Shown: positions 1-9,235, counted from the first letter of the stretch. The stretch is DNA of 17,487 nucleotides from JAWXBK01 sp040878185 (GCA_040878185.1 JBBDMS010000044.1:1-17487), one strand, 5' to 3'. The notes: a model not told the origin generated them from the sequence alone. Program-made: numbers and translations.

Positions 1-541
1 CCAGCGCCAGCAAGGTCGCATCGGCCTGGCCGTCGGCCAGTTTCGCAAGCCGCGTTTCGACATTGCCGCGCAACAGCCGGACCTCGAGATCCGGCCGCTG
101 CGCCAGAACCTGCGCCTGACGGCGCAGCGAGGCGGTGCCGAGCACGGCACCCCGCGGCAGGGCCGCAATCGACGATGCCGTCTTCGCGATCAGCACGTCG
201 CGCGCATCTTCGCGCGGCAGCATCGCGGCGATAATCATGCCCGGCCGCAGATGCGTTTCGACGTCCTTCATCGAATGCACCGCCATATCGATGCGACGAT
301 TGGCGAGCGCTTCCTCGATCTCCTTGGTGAAGAGGCCCTTGCCACCGATATCGGCAAGCCGGCGCGCCTGTTCGCGATCCCCGGTGGTGCGGATTTCGAC
401 GATCTCGACCGCGCCCGGCGCGCGCCATGATTCATGGGCCGCCATCAGGGCGCTGCGCACGGACCCGGCCTGGATCAGGGCCAGCCGGCTGCCACGCGTG
501 CCGATGCGCAGCACGCCGCGTTGTTCGGGGTTGAGGGTCAT
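1..541 (-). CDS. hemC: Porphobilinogen deaminase (hydroxymethylbilane synthase), 5' part only
   Basis: This enzyme polymerises four porphobilinogen molecules into hydroxymethylbilane, a cytoplasmic step of haem, sirohaem and (bacterio)chlorophyll synthesis. The gene runs off the left edge, so only about 180 of the usual 310-320 residues are seen. Visible landmarks are RIGTRGSRLALIQA near residue 12, the GGKGLFTKEIEEAL block (residues 66-79), HSMKD with the expected catalytic Asp at about 93, and LGTASLRRQAQ with the substrate-binding arginine pair. The cofactor-attaching cysteine lies outside the window. The ATG at 541 is chosen because family homology begins right after it. The gene diverges from tsaD, an arrangement I recall as common in Alphaproteobacteria. 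Identification is firm. Confidence 0.97.
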   Translation of the reverse strand, partial: MTLNPEQRGVLRIGTRGSRLALIQAGSVRSALMAAHESWRAPGAVEIVEIRTTGDREQARRLADIGGKGLFTKEIEEALANRRIDMAVHSMKDVETHLRPGMIIAAMLPREDARDVLIAKTASSIAALPRGAVLGTASLRRQAQVLAQRPDLEVRLLRGNVETRLAKLADGQADATLLAL

Positions 542-600
542 GCGGCAGGATTAGCGGGGTGGCGCCAGCGGTGCAAGGATATGGCGCTATCGCACGCCGT

Positions 601-625
601 CGGGCCCGATATCGGATCGGGCCCG
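601..625. promoter_or_regulatory. Perfect 10-bp hairpin in the hemC/tsaD divergent region
   Basis: CGGGCCCGAT (601-610) and its exact reverse complement ATCGGGCCCG (616-625) flank a 5-nt loop, ATCGG. It lies 60 bp before the hemC start and 114 bp before the tsaD start, in the 198-bp gap between divergent genes. It could be an operator or a leader hairpin. There is no T-run, so an intrinsic terminator is unlikely. Part of it (GGCCCGATATCGG) recurs in a palindrome before rsmB at 11749. Confidence 0.45.
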
Positions 626-739
626 CTATGCTGGCGGCGATCCGGCGGCGCCACTAGATTAAGCCGCGGATCGGCGAGGCGGTGCCCGATCCCGCACGGA
701 CCCGGTCTCGAATCCAATCTCTTTGGGAGCTTTGTTCAC

Positions 740-1816
740 GTGATCGTCCTCGGCATCGAAACCAGTTGCGATGAGACCGCCGCCGCGATCGTGCGCGACG
801 ACGGCATGATCCTGGCCGATCTGGTGCTCTCGCAGCTCGCCGATCATCGGCCCTATGGCGGCGTCGTGCCCGAGATTGCCGCGCGCAGCCATCTCGAACA
901 TCTCGATGGGCTGATCGATGCGGCGATGCGCAAGGCCGGCATTGGATATGACGCACTCGATGGCATCGCCGCGACCGGCGGGCCGGGCCTGATCGGCGGC
1001 GTGATCGTCGGCGTCACGATGGCGAAAGCGATTGCGGCGGCCGCCGGCAAACCCTTCCTCGCGATCAATCATCTCGAAGGCCACGCCTTGAGCGCGCGGC
1101 TATCCGATGCGCTTGAATTTCCCTATCTGCTGCTGCTCGTCTCGGGCGGCCATTGCCAGTTTCTGATGGTCGAGGATGTCGGCCGCTACCGGCGGCTCGG
1201 CACCACGCTCGACGATGCGGCCGGCGAGGCGTTCGACAAGGCAGCGAAACTGCTCGGCCTCGGTTATCCCGGCGGCCCGGCGATCGAACGCGCGGCGGCC
1301 AGCGCGGCCGCACGCGGCGAAACCGGGTCGGGCATCGATCTCCCGCGGCCGATGAAAGGCCGACCCCAGCCCGATTTCTCGTTCTCGGGACTGAAGACGG
1401 CTTTACGCCATCTGGTCGCCGCGCGGGGCGGCGGCGAGGCGATCGACGCCGACTGGCGCGAAGCCTATGCGCTCGCCTTTCAGAATGCGGTGGCCGAGAC
1501 CCTGGCCGATCGCAGCGAGGCTGCGATCCGCGTCGCGAGGCAGAGCGCGCAACAGCCTGGCGCCTTCGTCGTTGCCGGCGGTGTTGCCGCCAACCGCTCG
1601 GTGCGCGCCACGCTTGCCGCGGTCGCCGAGCGCAACAATCTGCGCTTCGTCGTGCCGCCGCTTGAACATTGCACCGACAATGCAGCGATGATCGCCTGGG
1701 CCGGCATCGAGCATCTGCGGCGCGGCGAAATATCGACCCTCGATTTCGCGCCGCGCCCGCGCTGGCCGCTCGATCCCGATGCGCCGAAACGCGGCGGCGC
1801 CGGCGTCAAAGCCTGA
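740..1816 (+). CDS. tsaD: tRNA N6-adenosine threonylcarbamoyltransferase TsaD (Gcp/Kae1/YgjD family)
   Basis: TsaD transfers the threonylcarbamoyl group from TC-AMP to A37 of ANN-decoding tRNAs, working in the cytoplasm with TsaB and TsaE. The 358-residue product has the ASKHA-fold start IVLGIETSCDETAAA and the HLEGH metal motif with His111 and His115. SGGHCQF, GYPGGPAIE, FSFSGLKTA and the C-terminal CTDNAAMIA follow, with the third metal ligand Asp at about 313. I chose the GTG at 740, although the frame stays open upstream, because homology starts there and GGGAG sits at 725-729, 10 nt ahead. The C-terminal tail is slightly extended and basic. In the alphaproteobacterial arrangement I recall, gpsA follows tsaD. 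Here an opposite-strand desaturase ends 5 nt beyond the tsaD stop instead. Confidence 0.97.
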   Translation: MIVLGIETSCDETAAAIVRDDGMILADLVLSQLADHRPYGGVVPEIAARSHLEHLDGLIDAAMRKAGIGYDALDGIAATGGPGLIGGVIVGVTMAKAIAAAAGKPFLAINHLEGHALSARLSDALEFPYLLLLVSGGHCQFLMVEDVGRYRRLGTTLDDAAGEAFDKAAKLLGLGYPGGPAIERAAASAAARGETGSGIDLPRPMKGRPQPDFSFSGLKTALRHLVAARGGGEAIDADWREAYALAFQNAVAETLADRSEAAIRVARQSAQQPGAFVVAGGVAANRSVRATLAAVAERNNLRFVVPPLEHCTDNAAMIAWAGIEHLRRGEISTLDFAPRPRWPLDPDAPKRGGAGVKA

Positions 1817-1821
1817 TCGCG

Positions 1822-2892
1822 TCAGGCGGCCTGCGGCAGATCTTTGAGACAGCCGCGGAACGGCACCATGCGGCCGCGATCCTCATCCCATAGCGCATAG
1901 CGGCCCTGCTTCAGCCCCTGCCAGAGCGTGAGCTCGGGCGCGGACTGCAAAGCCGGGCTCGCATCGTGGCAGCGCTGCAGGCGGTAATTCGGAATCCGCG
2001 GATTGAGATGATGGATATGGTGGAGGCCGATATTGCCGGTGAACCATTGCAGCAATTTCGGCAGCCGCAGATGCGACGAGCCCTCGATCGAGGCGGCTTC
2101 GTGACTCCAGTTTTCCTGGCGCGCCCAGAAGGTCGCCTCGAAGCGATGCTGCACCGAGAACAGCCACACCCCAATGATCGAAGCGAGCACCATCACCGGA
2201 ATCTGCACCAGCGCGACTTCCCAGCCGACCAGCAGGAAGAGGCCGCCGATAACAACCGCAAGCGCGAGATTGGTGAGATGGACGCCGGCGCGCTCGCGGT
2301 GCCAGTCCTTCGGCGAATCGAACGGCACGCGATAGAGCACGAGAAAGACCAGCGGCGGGAGCAGAAGATTCTGCACCAGCGGATTGCGCGCGATGCGGTA
2401 GAGCAGGCGTGTGCGCCAGCCAAGCGCGCGATACTCCGTCACCGTCATGCAGGACGAATAGATGTCGACGCCGTTGTCGCGCCGGTCGAGATTGTTCCAA
2501 ATCCGGTGATGGCCGGCGTGATGCCGCCGCCACGAGGCATAGGGTGCAAGCGTCAGCAGGCTGCAGGCCCAGCCGGCGAAGCGGTTCGCGCGGCGCGAGC
2601 GGAAGAACGAGCCGTGGCCGCAATCATGCTGGATGATGAAGATGCGCACGAGGAAGCCCGCCGCGATCAGCGATAGCGGCAGCGCGATCCAGAGCGAGAT
2701 CGGCGCGGTGAGATACATCGCCGCGCACACCGCGATGAAGCCGCCGAACGAGGTTGCGATCTGCGCGATGCTGCGCGCGAGGCTCGGCACCTGGAATTCA
2801 TTGAGGATCGATCGGCGGGCGAATGTGTCGCCGGGCGGTCGTGGCGCGGCCGCAAGGGCCGGCAGGCCCTTATCGGGCGATAACTGGTTCAT
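1822..2892 (-). CDS. Membrane fatty acid desaturase (acyl-lipid type)
   Basis: This is a 356-residue integral membrane di-iron desaturase. The three histidine boxes are HDCGHGS, HHAGHH and, near the C-terminus, HHIHH in GLHHIHHLNPRIPNY. Together they bind the di-iron centre that inserts double bonds into membrane lipid acyl chains. Hydrophobic spans lie before the first box, and in pairs between the second and third boxes. The ATG at 2892 is preferred. The frame stays open for 41 more codons upstream, but that extension is basic, low in homology and crosses the divergent promoter region. The Shine-Dalgarno is weak (GGAAGCGAG about 12 nt ahead). The electron donor is not encoded nearby. Regiospecificity (delta-9, delta-12 or other) and any cold regulation cannot be read from the sequence. 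Confidence 0.93.
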   Translation of the reverse strand: MNQLSPDKGLPALAAAPRPPGDTFARRSILNEFQVPSLARSIAQIATSFGGFIAVCAAMYLTAPISLWIALPLSLIAAGFLVRIFIIQHDCGHGSFFRSRRANRFAGWACSLLTLAPYASWRRHHAGHHRIWNNLDRRDNGVDIYSSCMTVTEYRALGWRTRLLYRIARNPLVQNLLLPPLVFLVLYRVPFDSPKDWHRERAGVHLTNLALAVVIGGLFLLVGWEVALVQIPVMVLASIIGVWLFSVQHRFEATFWARQENWSHEAASIEGSSHLRLPKLLQWFTGNIGLHHIHHLNPRIPNYRLQRCHDASPALQSAPELTLWQGLKQGRYALWDEDRGRMVPFRGCLKDLPQAA

Positions 2893-3181
2893 GGATCGGC
2901 TGCTCGCTTCCGGTCGGAGAGGGGTCGCCGAAACGCAGAAACGCATCAAAGCAGCGAGCGGCGGGAATCTGCGCCCAAGCGCAGCACTGTTAATGTCGGC
3001 ACTGCCGGGCGGCAATACAATGCAAATATCCCCGCCAGTCGGAAATCCCTTGTCCCGAGCCGATTTTGCGGCGTCATTTCGCCGGCCCGCCGGCGGCTTG
3101 GAGCCGCGGCGCGCTTTGGGCTAGGCTCGCCGCCGCGTTTTGCCGTCTCGATCGAACCGCAGCAGCAGGAACGAGAATCCG
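2893..3181. other. Divergent non-coding region between desaturase and yciI-like genes
   Basis: These 289 bp carry the control regions of two divergent units. The clearest structure is a perfect 6-bp hairpin, CTGCGC-ccaa-GCGCAG, at 2969-2984, about 77 bp before the desaturase start. A short A/T-rich patch around 3013-3032 is the likeliest place for the desaturase promoter, but I could not assign convincing -35 and -10 boxes. An AGGA Shine-Dalgarno for the yciI-like gene is at 3167-3170. I see no gene here. Open frames entering from both sides look like extensions of the true coding regions. Confidence 0.5.
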
Positions 3182-3463
3182 ATGCAATTCATGATCTACT
3201 GCCTCGACAAGCCCGGCCACGCGCATGTCCGTGCCGACAATCGCGCGGCCCATCTCGATTATCTGAAGAGCGGCTGGATCTCGAAGGTGATCGTGGCGGG
3301 CCCGCTGCTCACAGAAGACGGCAACACGATGATCGGCAGCCTGCTGACGATGGAACTCGCGGACCGCGCCGAGGCGGATCGCTTCTGCGCCGACGATCCC
3401 TATAACAAGGCCGGCCTGTTCGCGAGCGTGACGATCCGGCCCTGGAAGAAGGTTCTGCCGTAA
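3182..3463 (+). CDS. YciI-like (YCII domain) protein
   Basis: This is a 93-residue protein of the YCII/dimeric alpha-beta barrel family. The core pattern R21-x2-H24-L-x-Y-L is followed by AGPLLTEDG and a C-terminal VTIRPWKKV strand. His24 matches the conserved histidine proposed as catalytic in the family. The physiological substrate of YciI proteins is generally unknown, so no reaction is assigned. I use the ATG at 3182 because the family starts with an MxFxIYCxDKPG-type strand and AGGA lies 11 nt upstream. An in-frame ATG at 3140 would add 14 unconserved residues. The stop codon shares a base with the start of the EVE gene (TAATG), so the two are probably translationally coupled. Confidence 0.93.
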   Translation: MQFMIYCLDKPGHAHVRADNRAAHLDYLKSGWISKVIVAGPLLTEDGNTMIGSLLTMELADRAEADRFCADDPYNKAGLFASVTIRPWKKVLP

Positions 3464-3876
3464 TGGCCTACTGGCTGATGAAATCCGAGCCGTTCAAATA
3501 TTCCTGGACGCAGCTCGTGAAGGACAAGCGCACGCGCTGGGATGGCGTGCGCAACCATCAGGCCGCGAACAATCTGAAAGCGATGAAGAAGGGCGACAAG
3601 GTCTTTTTCTATCATTCCAACGAGGGGCTGGAGATCGTCGGCATCGCCGAAATCGCCAAGACCTATTACCCCGATCCGTCGGATGCGACCGGCCGCTTCG
3701 GCATGGTCGACGTGGCGCCGGTCAGGCCGCTCAAGATTCCGGTGACGCTTGCCCAGATCAAGGACGATCCGAAGCTTCGCCATCTGCCGCTGGTGACGCA
3801 GTCGCGGCTTTCGGTGTCGCCGGTCGACGCCGACGCCTGGCGCTATATCTGCAAACTGGGCGGCGTCGCCGCCTGA
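3463..3876 (+). CDS. EVE domain-containing protein (thymocyte nuclear protein 1-like)
   Basis: This 137-residue protein is a single EVE domain, a PUA-related fold. It opens with YWLMKSEPFKYSW and contains WDGVRNHQAANNLKAMKKGD, FFYHSNEG, and a FGMVDVAPVRPLKIPVTL segment. All are classic family signatures. Related EVE/YTH proteins bind modified bases in DNA or RNA, so a role in recognising a modified nucleotide is plausible but inferred. The ATG overlaps the TAA of the yciI-like gene. The Rieske gene starts 14 nt after the stop, so the three appear to form one operon. Length and composition are ordinary, with no sign of transfer. Confidence 0.95.
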   Translation: MAYWLMKSEPFKYSWTQLVKDKRTRWDGVRNHQAANNLKAMKKGDKVFFYHSNEGLEIVGIAEIAKTYYPDPSDATGRFGMVDVAPVRPLKIPVTLAQIKDDPKLRHLPLVTQSRLSVSPVDADAWRYICKLGGVAA

Positions 3877-3889
3877 GGCGGGACGACGC

Positions 3890-4258
3890 ATGGAAGCGGC
3901 CGCGCGAACGCGAACGACCCTCTGCCGTCTCGACGACATTCCAGACGGCACCGCACGCGGCTTCGTCATCGAAGCCGGCACACCCGACAATCCGCAGCCG
4001 CTCGATCTCTTCGTGCATCGCAGCGGCGCGACCGTCGTCGCCTATCGCAACAACTGCCCGCATCAGGGCACGCCGCTCGAACTGGTACCGGACCGGTTCA
4101 TGACCCGCGACCGCAAGCGCTTTCTCTGCACCACGCACGGCGCGCAATTCCGCCTGCATGACGGGCTGTGCACGACCGGCCCGTGCAAGGGGAAACATCT
4201 GACGGCCCTGACCGTCGAGTGCGACGGCGACGCGCTTTTGCTGGTCTTTCCGGACTGA
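3890..4258 (+). CDS. Small Rieske [2Fe-2S] ferredoxin-like protein
   Basis: This is a 122-residue soluble protein with one Rieske domain and no signal peptide or membrane anchor. Cluster ligands are visible as C56-P-H58-QGTPLE and C80-TT-H83-GAQF. The 21-residue gap between the two halves is a little longer than in many Rieske ferredoxins. Such proteins pass electrons to oxygenases or reductases, but none is encoded nearby, so the partner is unknown. The start at 3890 follows GAGGCGGG in the 13-nt spacer after the EVE stop. A stem with a T-run shortly after the stop may end the operon. A role tied to the EVE or YciI proteins is only inference from position. Confidence 0.92.
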   Translation: MEAAARTRTTLCRLDDIPDGTARGFVIEAGTPDNPQPLDLFVHRSGATVVAYRNNCPHQGTPLELVPDRFMTRDRKRFLCTTHGAQFRLHDGLCTTGPCKGKHLTALTVECDGDALLLVFPD

Positions 4259-4264
4259 ATCGAC

Positions 4265-4284
4265 GCCGCTCGCGGCCGATTTTT
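4265..4284 (+). terminator. Weak candidate terminator after the Rieske gene
   Basis: GCCG-CTCG-CGGC (4265-4276) can form a short 4-bp stem with a tetraloop, followed by CGATTTTT. It is placed 6 nt after the Rieske stop. The stem is short, so confidence is low. It would separate the yciI-EVE-Rieske operon from creD. Confidence 0.3.
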
Positions 4285-4364
4285 GCGCCGATCGATTTAG
4301 TCGCCGCCCCGAAAACGCCCCGAATTTGCCCCGCCCGCGCTGAACCGCGGCCATCGCCCGGTCC

Positions 4365-4380
4365 GGATCGTGCGCGATCC
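4365..4380. promoter_or_regulatory. 6-bp palindromic hairpin upstream of creD
   Basis: GGATCG-TGCG-CGATCC is a perfect inverted repeat about 40 bp before the creD start, within the 162-bp gap after the Rieske gene. It could be an operator or a leader hairpin. No clear -10 or -35 boxes were found around it. Confidence 0.3.
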
Positions 4381-4420
4381 TCGATCCTGTCTTCAGGGGA
4401 TCAATCATCAGGGGGTTATC

Positions 4421-5866
4421 ATGTCCGATCACGATACGACCGCGCCGGCCTACGCCCGGCCGGAACCGACACCCGCGCAGCCGTCCGGTCTGTATGCGGC
4501 GCTGACCCGCGGAGCGCTGCCGCGATTACTGTTTCTGGGCTTGCTCGTGCTGCTGCTCGCGATCCCGCTCGGCATGGTCCGCTTCGTGCTCGACGATCGC
4601 ACCGGCCGGCAATGGGAAGTCGAAACGCTGATCGCCGAACAATGGGGCGGCGAGCAGACGGTCGCCGGCCCGGTCATTCGGGTGCCGTACATCGAAACCG
4701 TGACGGTGACCCGCAACAACGAGGCGATCGTGCAGGAGCGGCGCCACATGCTCGAGTTCCTGCCCGACACGCTGTCGGTCGATACAAGGATCGCGACCGA
4801 GGAGCGCGGCAAGGGCCCCTACATCATTCCGGTCTATGGCGCGGAAGTAGCACTGCGGGCGGGCTTCACCCTGCCCGATCTCGCCGCGCTCGGGATCGAG
4901 GATGTGCGCTTCCTGTGGGACGAAGCGGTGGTCGCGCTCGCAATCGCCGATCCGAGCGCACTCCGCGGGGCGACGATCCGCGTCGACGGCGACGGTGCCG
5001 CGGTCGAACCGGGTTTTGCGCCCGGCACCAGCGGCGTTGCGGGATTTCATACCGGGTTCAAGCCGGCGCGCAATGGCGGGTTCGGCGAGACCCGCAATGT
5101 GTTCGTGTCGCTGAGTTTCAACGGCATGGCTTCGATCTCGACCGTGCCGCTCGGCGCGCAGACCAGCGTGCATATCGCCGGCGACTGGCCGCATCCGAAC
5201 TTCGACGGCAGCTTCCTGCCGATCGAACGGGAGATCACTGAAACCGGATTCGATGCGCGCTGGGAGGTGGCAAGCCTCGCCCGCATTATTCCCTCGGCGA
5301 TGATCGACGGCAGCGTCGTGACGACGGCCATGCAAGGCTATGCGACCGATCGTCTCGGCGTGCGGCTCGAAACGCCCATCGACGTCTATGCGCAGGTCGA
5401 CCGGGTTCTGAAATACGGCATCGTCGTCATCGGCCTGACCTTCGCTGCGATCTTCGTCGTCGGCGTACTGCGGAACCTGCGCGCCCACGCGGTGCAGTAT
5501 CTGCTGGTCGGCGGTTCGATCACGCTCTTTTATCTGATGCTGCTGGCGCTGGCGGAGCATGTCGCCTTCCCGGTCGCCTACGCGGCGGCAGCCCTGCTCG
5601 ATCTCGCCGCGGTCGCGCTCTATGTCGGCCGCACCGTCAGCCGCATGGCCGGCATGGTCGTCGCATTGCTGCTCGGGCTGGTGCGCGGGTTCATGTATCT
5701 GCTGCTGCAGCAGGAGGATCTGAGCCTGCTGATCGGCAGCATCGGTCTTTTCCTTGCGCTCGCCGCGGTCATGTACGCGACGCGCAATGTCGACTGGTAC
5801 CGGCTCGGCCTGCCAACCCGCTCCCCCGGTAGCCATGCCGTCGCCGGGATGTCCGCCAGCGCCTGA
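4421..5866 (+). CDS. creD: CreD-family inner membrane protein
   Basis: This 481-residue product has the CreD layout: an N-terminal membrane span (about residues 28-47), a large periplasmic beta-rich domain, and five or six packed membrane helices from about residue 328 to 468. Family-typical strings are VQYLLVGGSITLFYLMLLAL, EHVAFPVAYA, and the C-terminal run of membrane helices ending in RNVDWYRLG. CreD is linked to envelope stress and beta-lactam tolerance in several proteobacteria, usually under the CreBC two-component system. Neither creB nor creC is in this window. I chose the ATG at 4421 because AGGGGG lies 5 nt upstream (4410-4415). The open frame upstream to 4370 has no homology. Its molecular function is unknown even in model species. 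Confidence 0.93.
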   Translation: MSDHDTTAPAYARPEPTPAQPSGLYAALTRGALPRLLFLGLLVLLLAIPLGMVRFVLDDRTGRQWEVETLIAEQWGGEQTVAGPVIRVPYIETVTVTRNNEAIVQERRHMLEFLPDTLSVDTRIATEERGKGPYIIPVYGAEVALRAGFTLPDLAALGIEDVRFLWDEAVVALAIADPSALRGATIRVDGDGAAVEPGFAPGTSGVAGFHTGFKPARNGGFGETRNVFVSLSFNGMASISTVPLGAQTSVHIAGDWPHPNFDGSFLPIEREITETGFDARWEVASLARIIPSAMIDGSVVTTAMQGYATDRLGVRLETPIDVYAQVDRVLKYGIVVIGLTFAAIFVVGVLRNLRAHAVQYLLVGGSITLFYLMLLALAEHVAFPVAYAAAALLDLAAVALYVGRTVSRMAGMVVALLLGLVRGFMYLLLQQEDLSLLIGSIGLFLALAAVMYATRNVDWYRLGLPTRSPGSHAVAGMSASA

Positions 5867-5910
5867 CACACGAGCCGGTCGTTCAGGCGCCATCGTTACG
5901 AGGCGGACAA

Positions 5911-5964
5911 GAGGCGGCGTCTTTCGACCGGTCTTGGTCGGAGGGCGCCGCCTCGCTCATTTTC
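5911..5964 (+). terminator. Candidate terminator after creD
   Basis: GAGGCGGCG (5911-5919) pairs perfectly with CGCCGCCTC (5946-5954), enclosing a smaller CGACC/GGTCG stem. The right arm is followed by GCTCATTTTC, a short T-run. It lies 44 bp beyond the creD stop and before the acs promoter, a sensible place for a transcription stop. The loop is long, so it is only moderately secure. Confidence 0.45.
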
Positions 5965-5977
5965 TGACGGCACTCCC

Positions 5978-6013
5978 TTGAGGCACGTTGCGGCGGGAGT
6001 CCATAATCCCGCC
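5978..6013 (+). promoter_or_regulatory. Sigma70-like acs promoter with overlapping palindrome
   Basis: A TTGAGG -35 box (5978-5983) and a CATAAT -10 box (6002-6007) are separated by 18 bp, 67 bp before the acs ATG. The -10 matches consensus at five of six bases. A perfect 7-bp inverted repeat, GGCGGGA (5992-5998) and TCCCGCC (6007-6013), straddles the -10 box. That is a position where a bound regulator would block transcription. The boxes are visible in the sequence; the regulation is inference. Confidence 0.5.
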
Positions 6014-6073
6014 CTCCGGCCGCGGCTCGATGCGCGGCCGGCCTCGTCCAACAGAGCCGCACGGGTGATCTTC

Positions 6074-8011
<1,938 letters not shown>

Positions 8012-8049
8012 CGCGGGCTTCTCTGTTCCCTGATCGGAGGAGCGCACAC

Positions 8050-8130
8050 CATTTCCTCATCCCGAGGAGGCCGCGACGTCGCGGTCGGCCGCGACCGATC
8101 GCAGCGCGGCCGTCACGAGGGATGGGAATG
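8050..8130. repeat. Imperfect palindromic intergenic repeat (REP-like)
   Basis: The left arm (8050-8074) contains CATCCCGAGGAGGCCGC, and the right arm (8106-8130) contains GCGGCCGTCACGAGGGATG. They are imperfect reverse complements over about 25 bp. The 31-bp centre is itself rich in GTCGCGGTCGGCCGCGAC-type self-complementary sequence. The pattern, CTCATCC...GAGGAGGCCGC paired with GCGGCC...CGAGGGATGGG, resembles abundant intergenic palindromes I remember from alphaproteobacterial genomes. One copy in the window cannot prove that it is repeated. Confidence 0.55.
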
Positions 8131-8252
8131 GCACGATAACGGTGCGCCCTTCGATGTGAGGGAAAGCCGGCAGCGCAGGTGAGAAAAACCCGCAACATGC
8201 GCCCAGCCTCCGGCGCCCGGCCGGGGCGGCTTTAACCCCGACCGCTTCGCAT

Positions 8253-8275
8253 AATCGGCTCCTCGCCCGATTTTT
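8253..8275 (+). terminator. Weak T-tailed hairpin between acs and the methyltransferase
   Basis: AATCGG (8253-8258) pairs with CCGATT (8267-8272) around an 8-nt loop. The T-run of 8271-8275 overlaps the right arm. It is about 240 nt beyond the acs stop, far for an acs terminator, and its stem is only moderately stable. Confidence 0.25.
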
Positions 8276-8389
8276 CGCCCGTGGCGCCGCCGGGGGCCGG
8301 CTGGCGCGAGACCGGCGGCTGGGCTATATCCCCGGCCGCATTGCCCCGAGCGCAGACCCGTCCGCCCCATACCCGTCGGAAAGATGCCT

Positions 8390-9235
8390 ATGACCAGCCG
8401 CCCCGAAGCCGACGCCGAGCGCGCCGAATTCGATCGGGTCAACAAGACCTACTGGGACCAGCTGACCGCGCTGCATGCGGAGGGCGATGCCTATCGCGTC
8501 AAGCAGTTTCTCGGCGGCGCCTGCATTCTCGATCCGCTGGTTCGTTCGGAGATCGGCGACATCGCGGGCAAATCGCTGATCCATCTGCAATGTCATTTCG
8601 GGCTCGACACGCTGTCGCTCGCGCGGCTCGGCGCCAGGGTGACCGGCGTCGATTATTCGCCGAAAGGGATCGAGACCGCGCGGCGTCTTTCTGCCGAAAG
8701 CGGCGTTGCCGGCACGTTCGTCGAATCGCGAATCGAAGATGCGCCGGCAAAGTTCGACCGGAAATTCGACATGGCCTATGTCAGCTGGGGCGCGCTCAAC
8801 TGGCTGCCCGATCTCGACGCCTGGGCGCGCACGGTCGCGCATGTGCTGAAGCCGGGCGGATTTCTCTATCTCGCCGAATTCCATCCGCTGGCACAGGCGA
8901 TCGACATCGACGAGACCGGCGCCAACGGCACGCTGGCGATCCGCTATCCGATGGTCGGCAAGGCAGCGCCGCGCCGCTGGGAAACCGCGACCGACTATGC
9001 CGACGAAGCGACGCCCCTCCAGCACAACGCGACCTGGGAATGGAATCACGGACTCGGCGAGGTCATCGGCGCCCTGCTCGGCGCCGGATTGCGGCTCGCT
9101 TACTACAAGGAACATCCCTACCTCGCCTGGCGTTCCTTCCCGGCCATGATCGAACGCGACGAATTTTTCTTCGGTCTGCCGGACAATCTGCCGGCGATTC
9201 CGCTCGCATATTCGCTGAAGGCCGTCAGGGAATGA
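8390..9235 (+). CDS. Class I SAM-dependent methyltransferase
   Basis: This 281-residue cytoplasmic protein has a Rossmann-type SAM site. Motif I is LIHLQCHFGLDTLSLARLGA, followed by VTGVDYSP with the ribose-binding acidic residue, then FDMAYVSWGALNWLPD and LKPGGFLYLAEFHP. The substrate cannot be told from these motifs. The HLQCHFG version of motif I is typical of a widespread uncharacterised bacterial group. Two ATGs lie at 8384 and 8390. GGAAAG at 8378-8383 gives a normal 6-nt spacing only to the second, so 8390 is chosen. The stop overlaps an in-frame ATG of the IalB reading frame (ATGA at 9232). The two genes may therefore share a transcript. Confidence 0.88.
   Translation: MTSRPEADAERAEFDRVNKTYWDQLTALHAEGDAYRVKQFLGGACILDPLVRSEIGDIAGKSLIHLQCHFGLDTLSLARLGARVTGVDYSPKGIETARRLSAESGVAGTFVESRIEDAPAKFDRKFDMAYVSWGALNWLPDLDAWARTVAHVLKPGGFLYLAEFHPLAQAIDIDETGANGTLAIRYPMVGKAAPRRWETATDYADEATPLQHNATWEWNHGLGEVIGALLGAGLRLAYYKEHPYLAWRSFPAMIERDEFFFGLPDNLPAIPLAYSLKAVRE

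Larger units (their letters stand above)
8012..8389. other. 378-bp intergenic region after acs
   Basis: No protein gene is convincing here. The region holds an 81-bp imperfect palindromic repeat (8050-8130), a CGGGG/CCCCG mini-stem around 8222-8240, and a weak T-tailed hairpin (8253-8275). Near its end is a GGAAAG Shine-Dalgarno (8378-8383) for the methyltransferase gene. Open frames on both strands are short and basic, as expected by chance at this GC content. No transposase remnant is seen. Confidence 0.5.

Noticed and set aside
434..739. N-terminal extension of the tsaD frame upstream of 740
   Set aside because: It overlaps hemC on the other strand and the divergent promoter region, and has no TsaD homology. 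The GTG at 740 has a good ribosome site.
5045..5062. GGGTTCAAGCC resembling a tRNA T arm
   Set aside because: It lies inside the well-supported creD coding sequence and has no cloverleaf.
4526..5893. 455-codon open frame antisense to creD
   Set aside because: It has Arg/Gln/Asp-rich composition with no motifs, and lies entirely opposite a well-recognised CreD gene.
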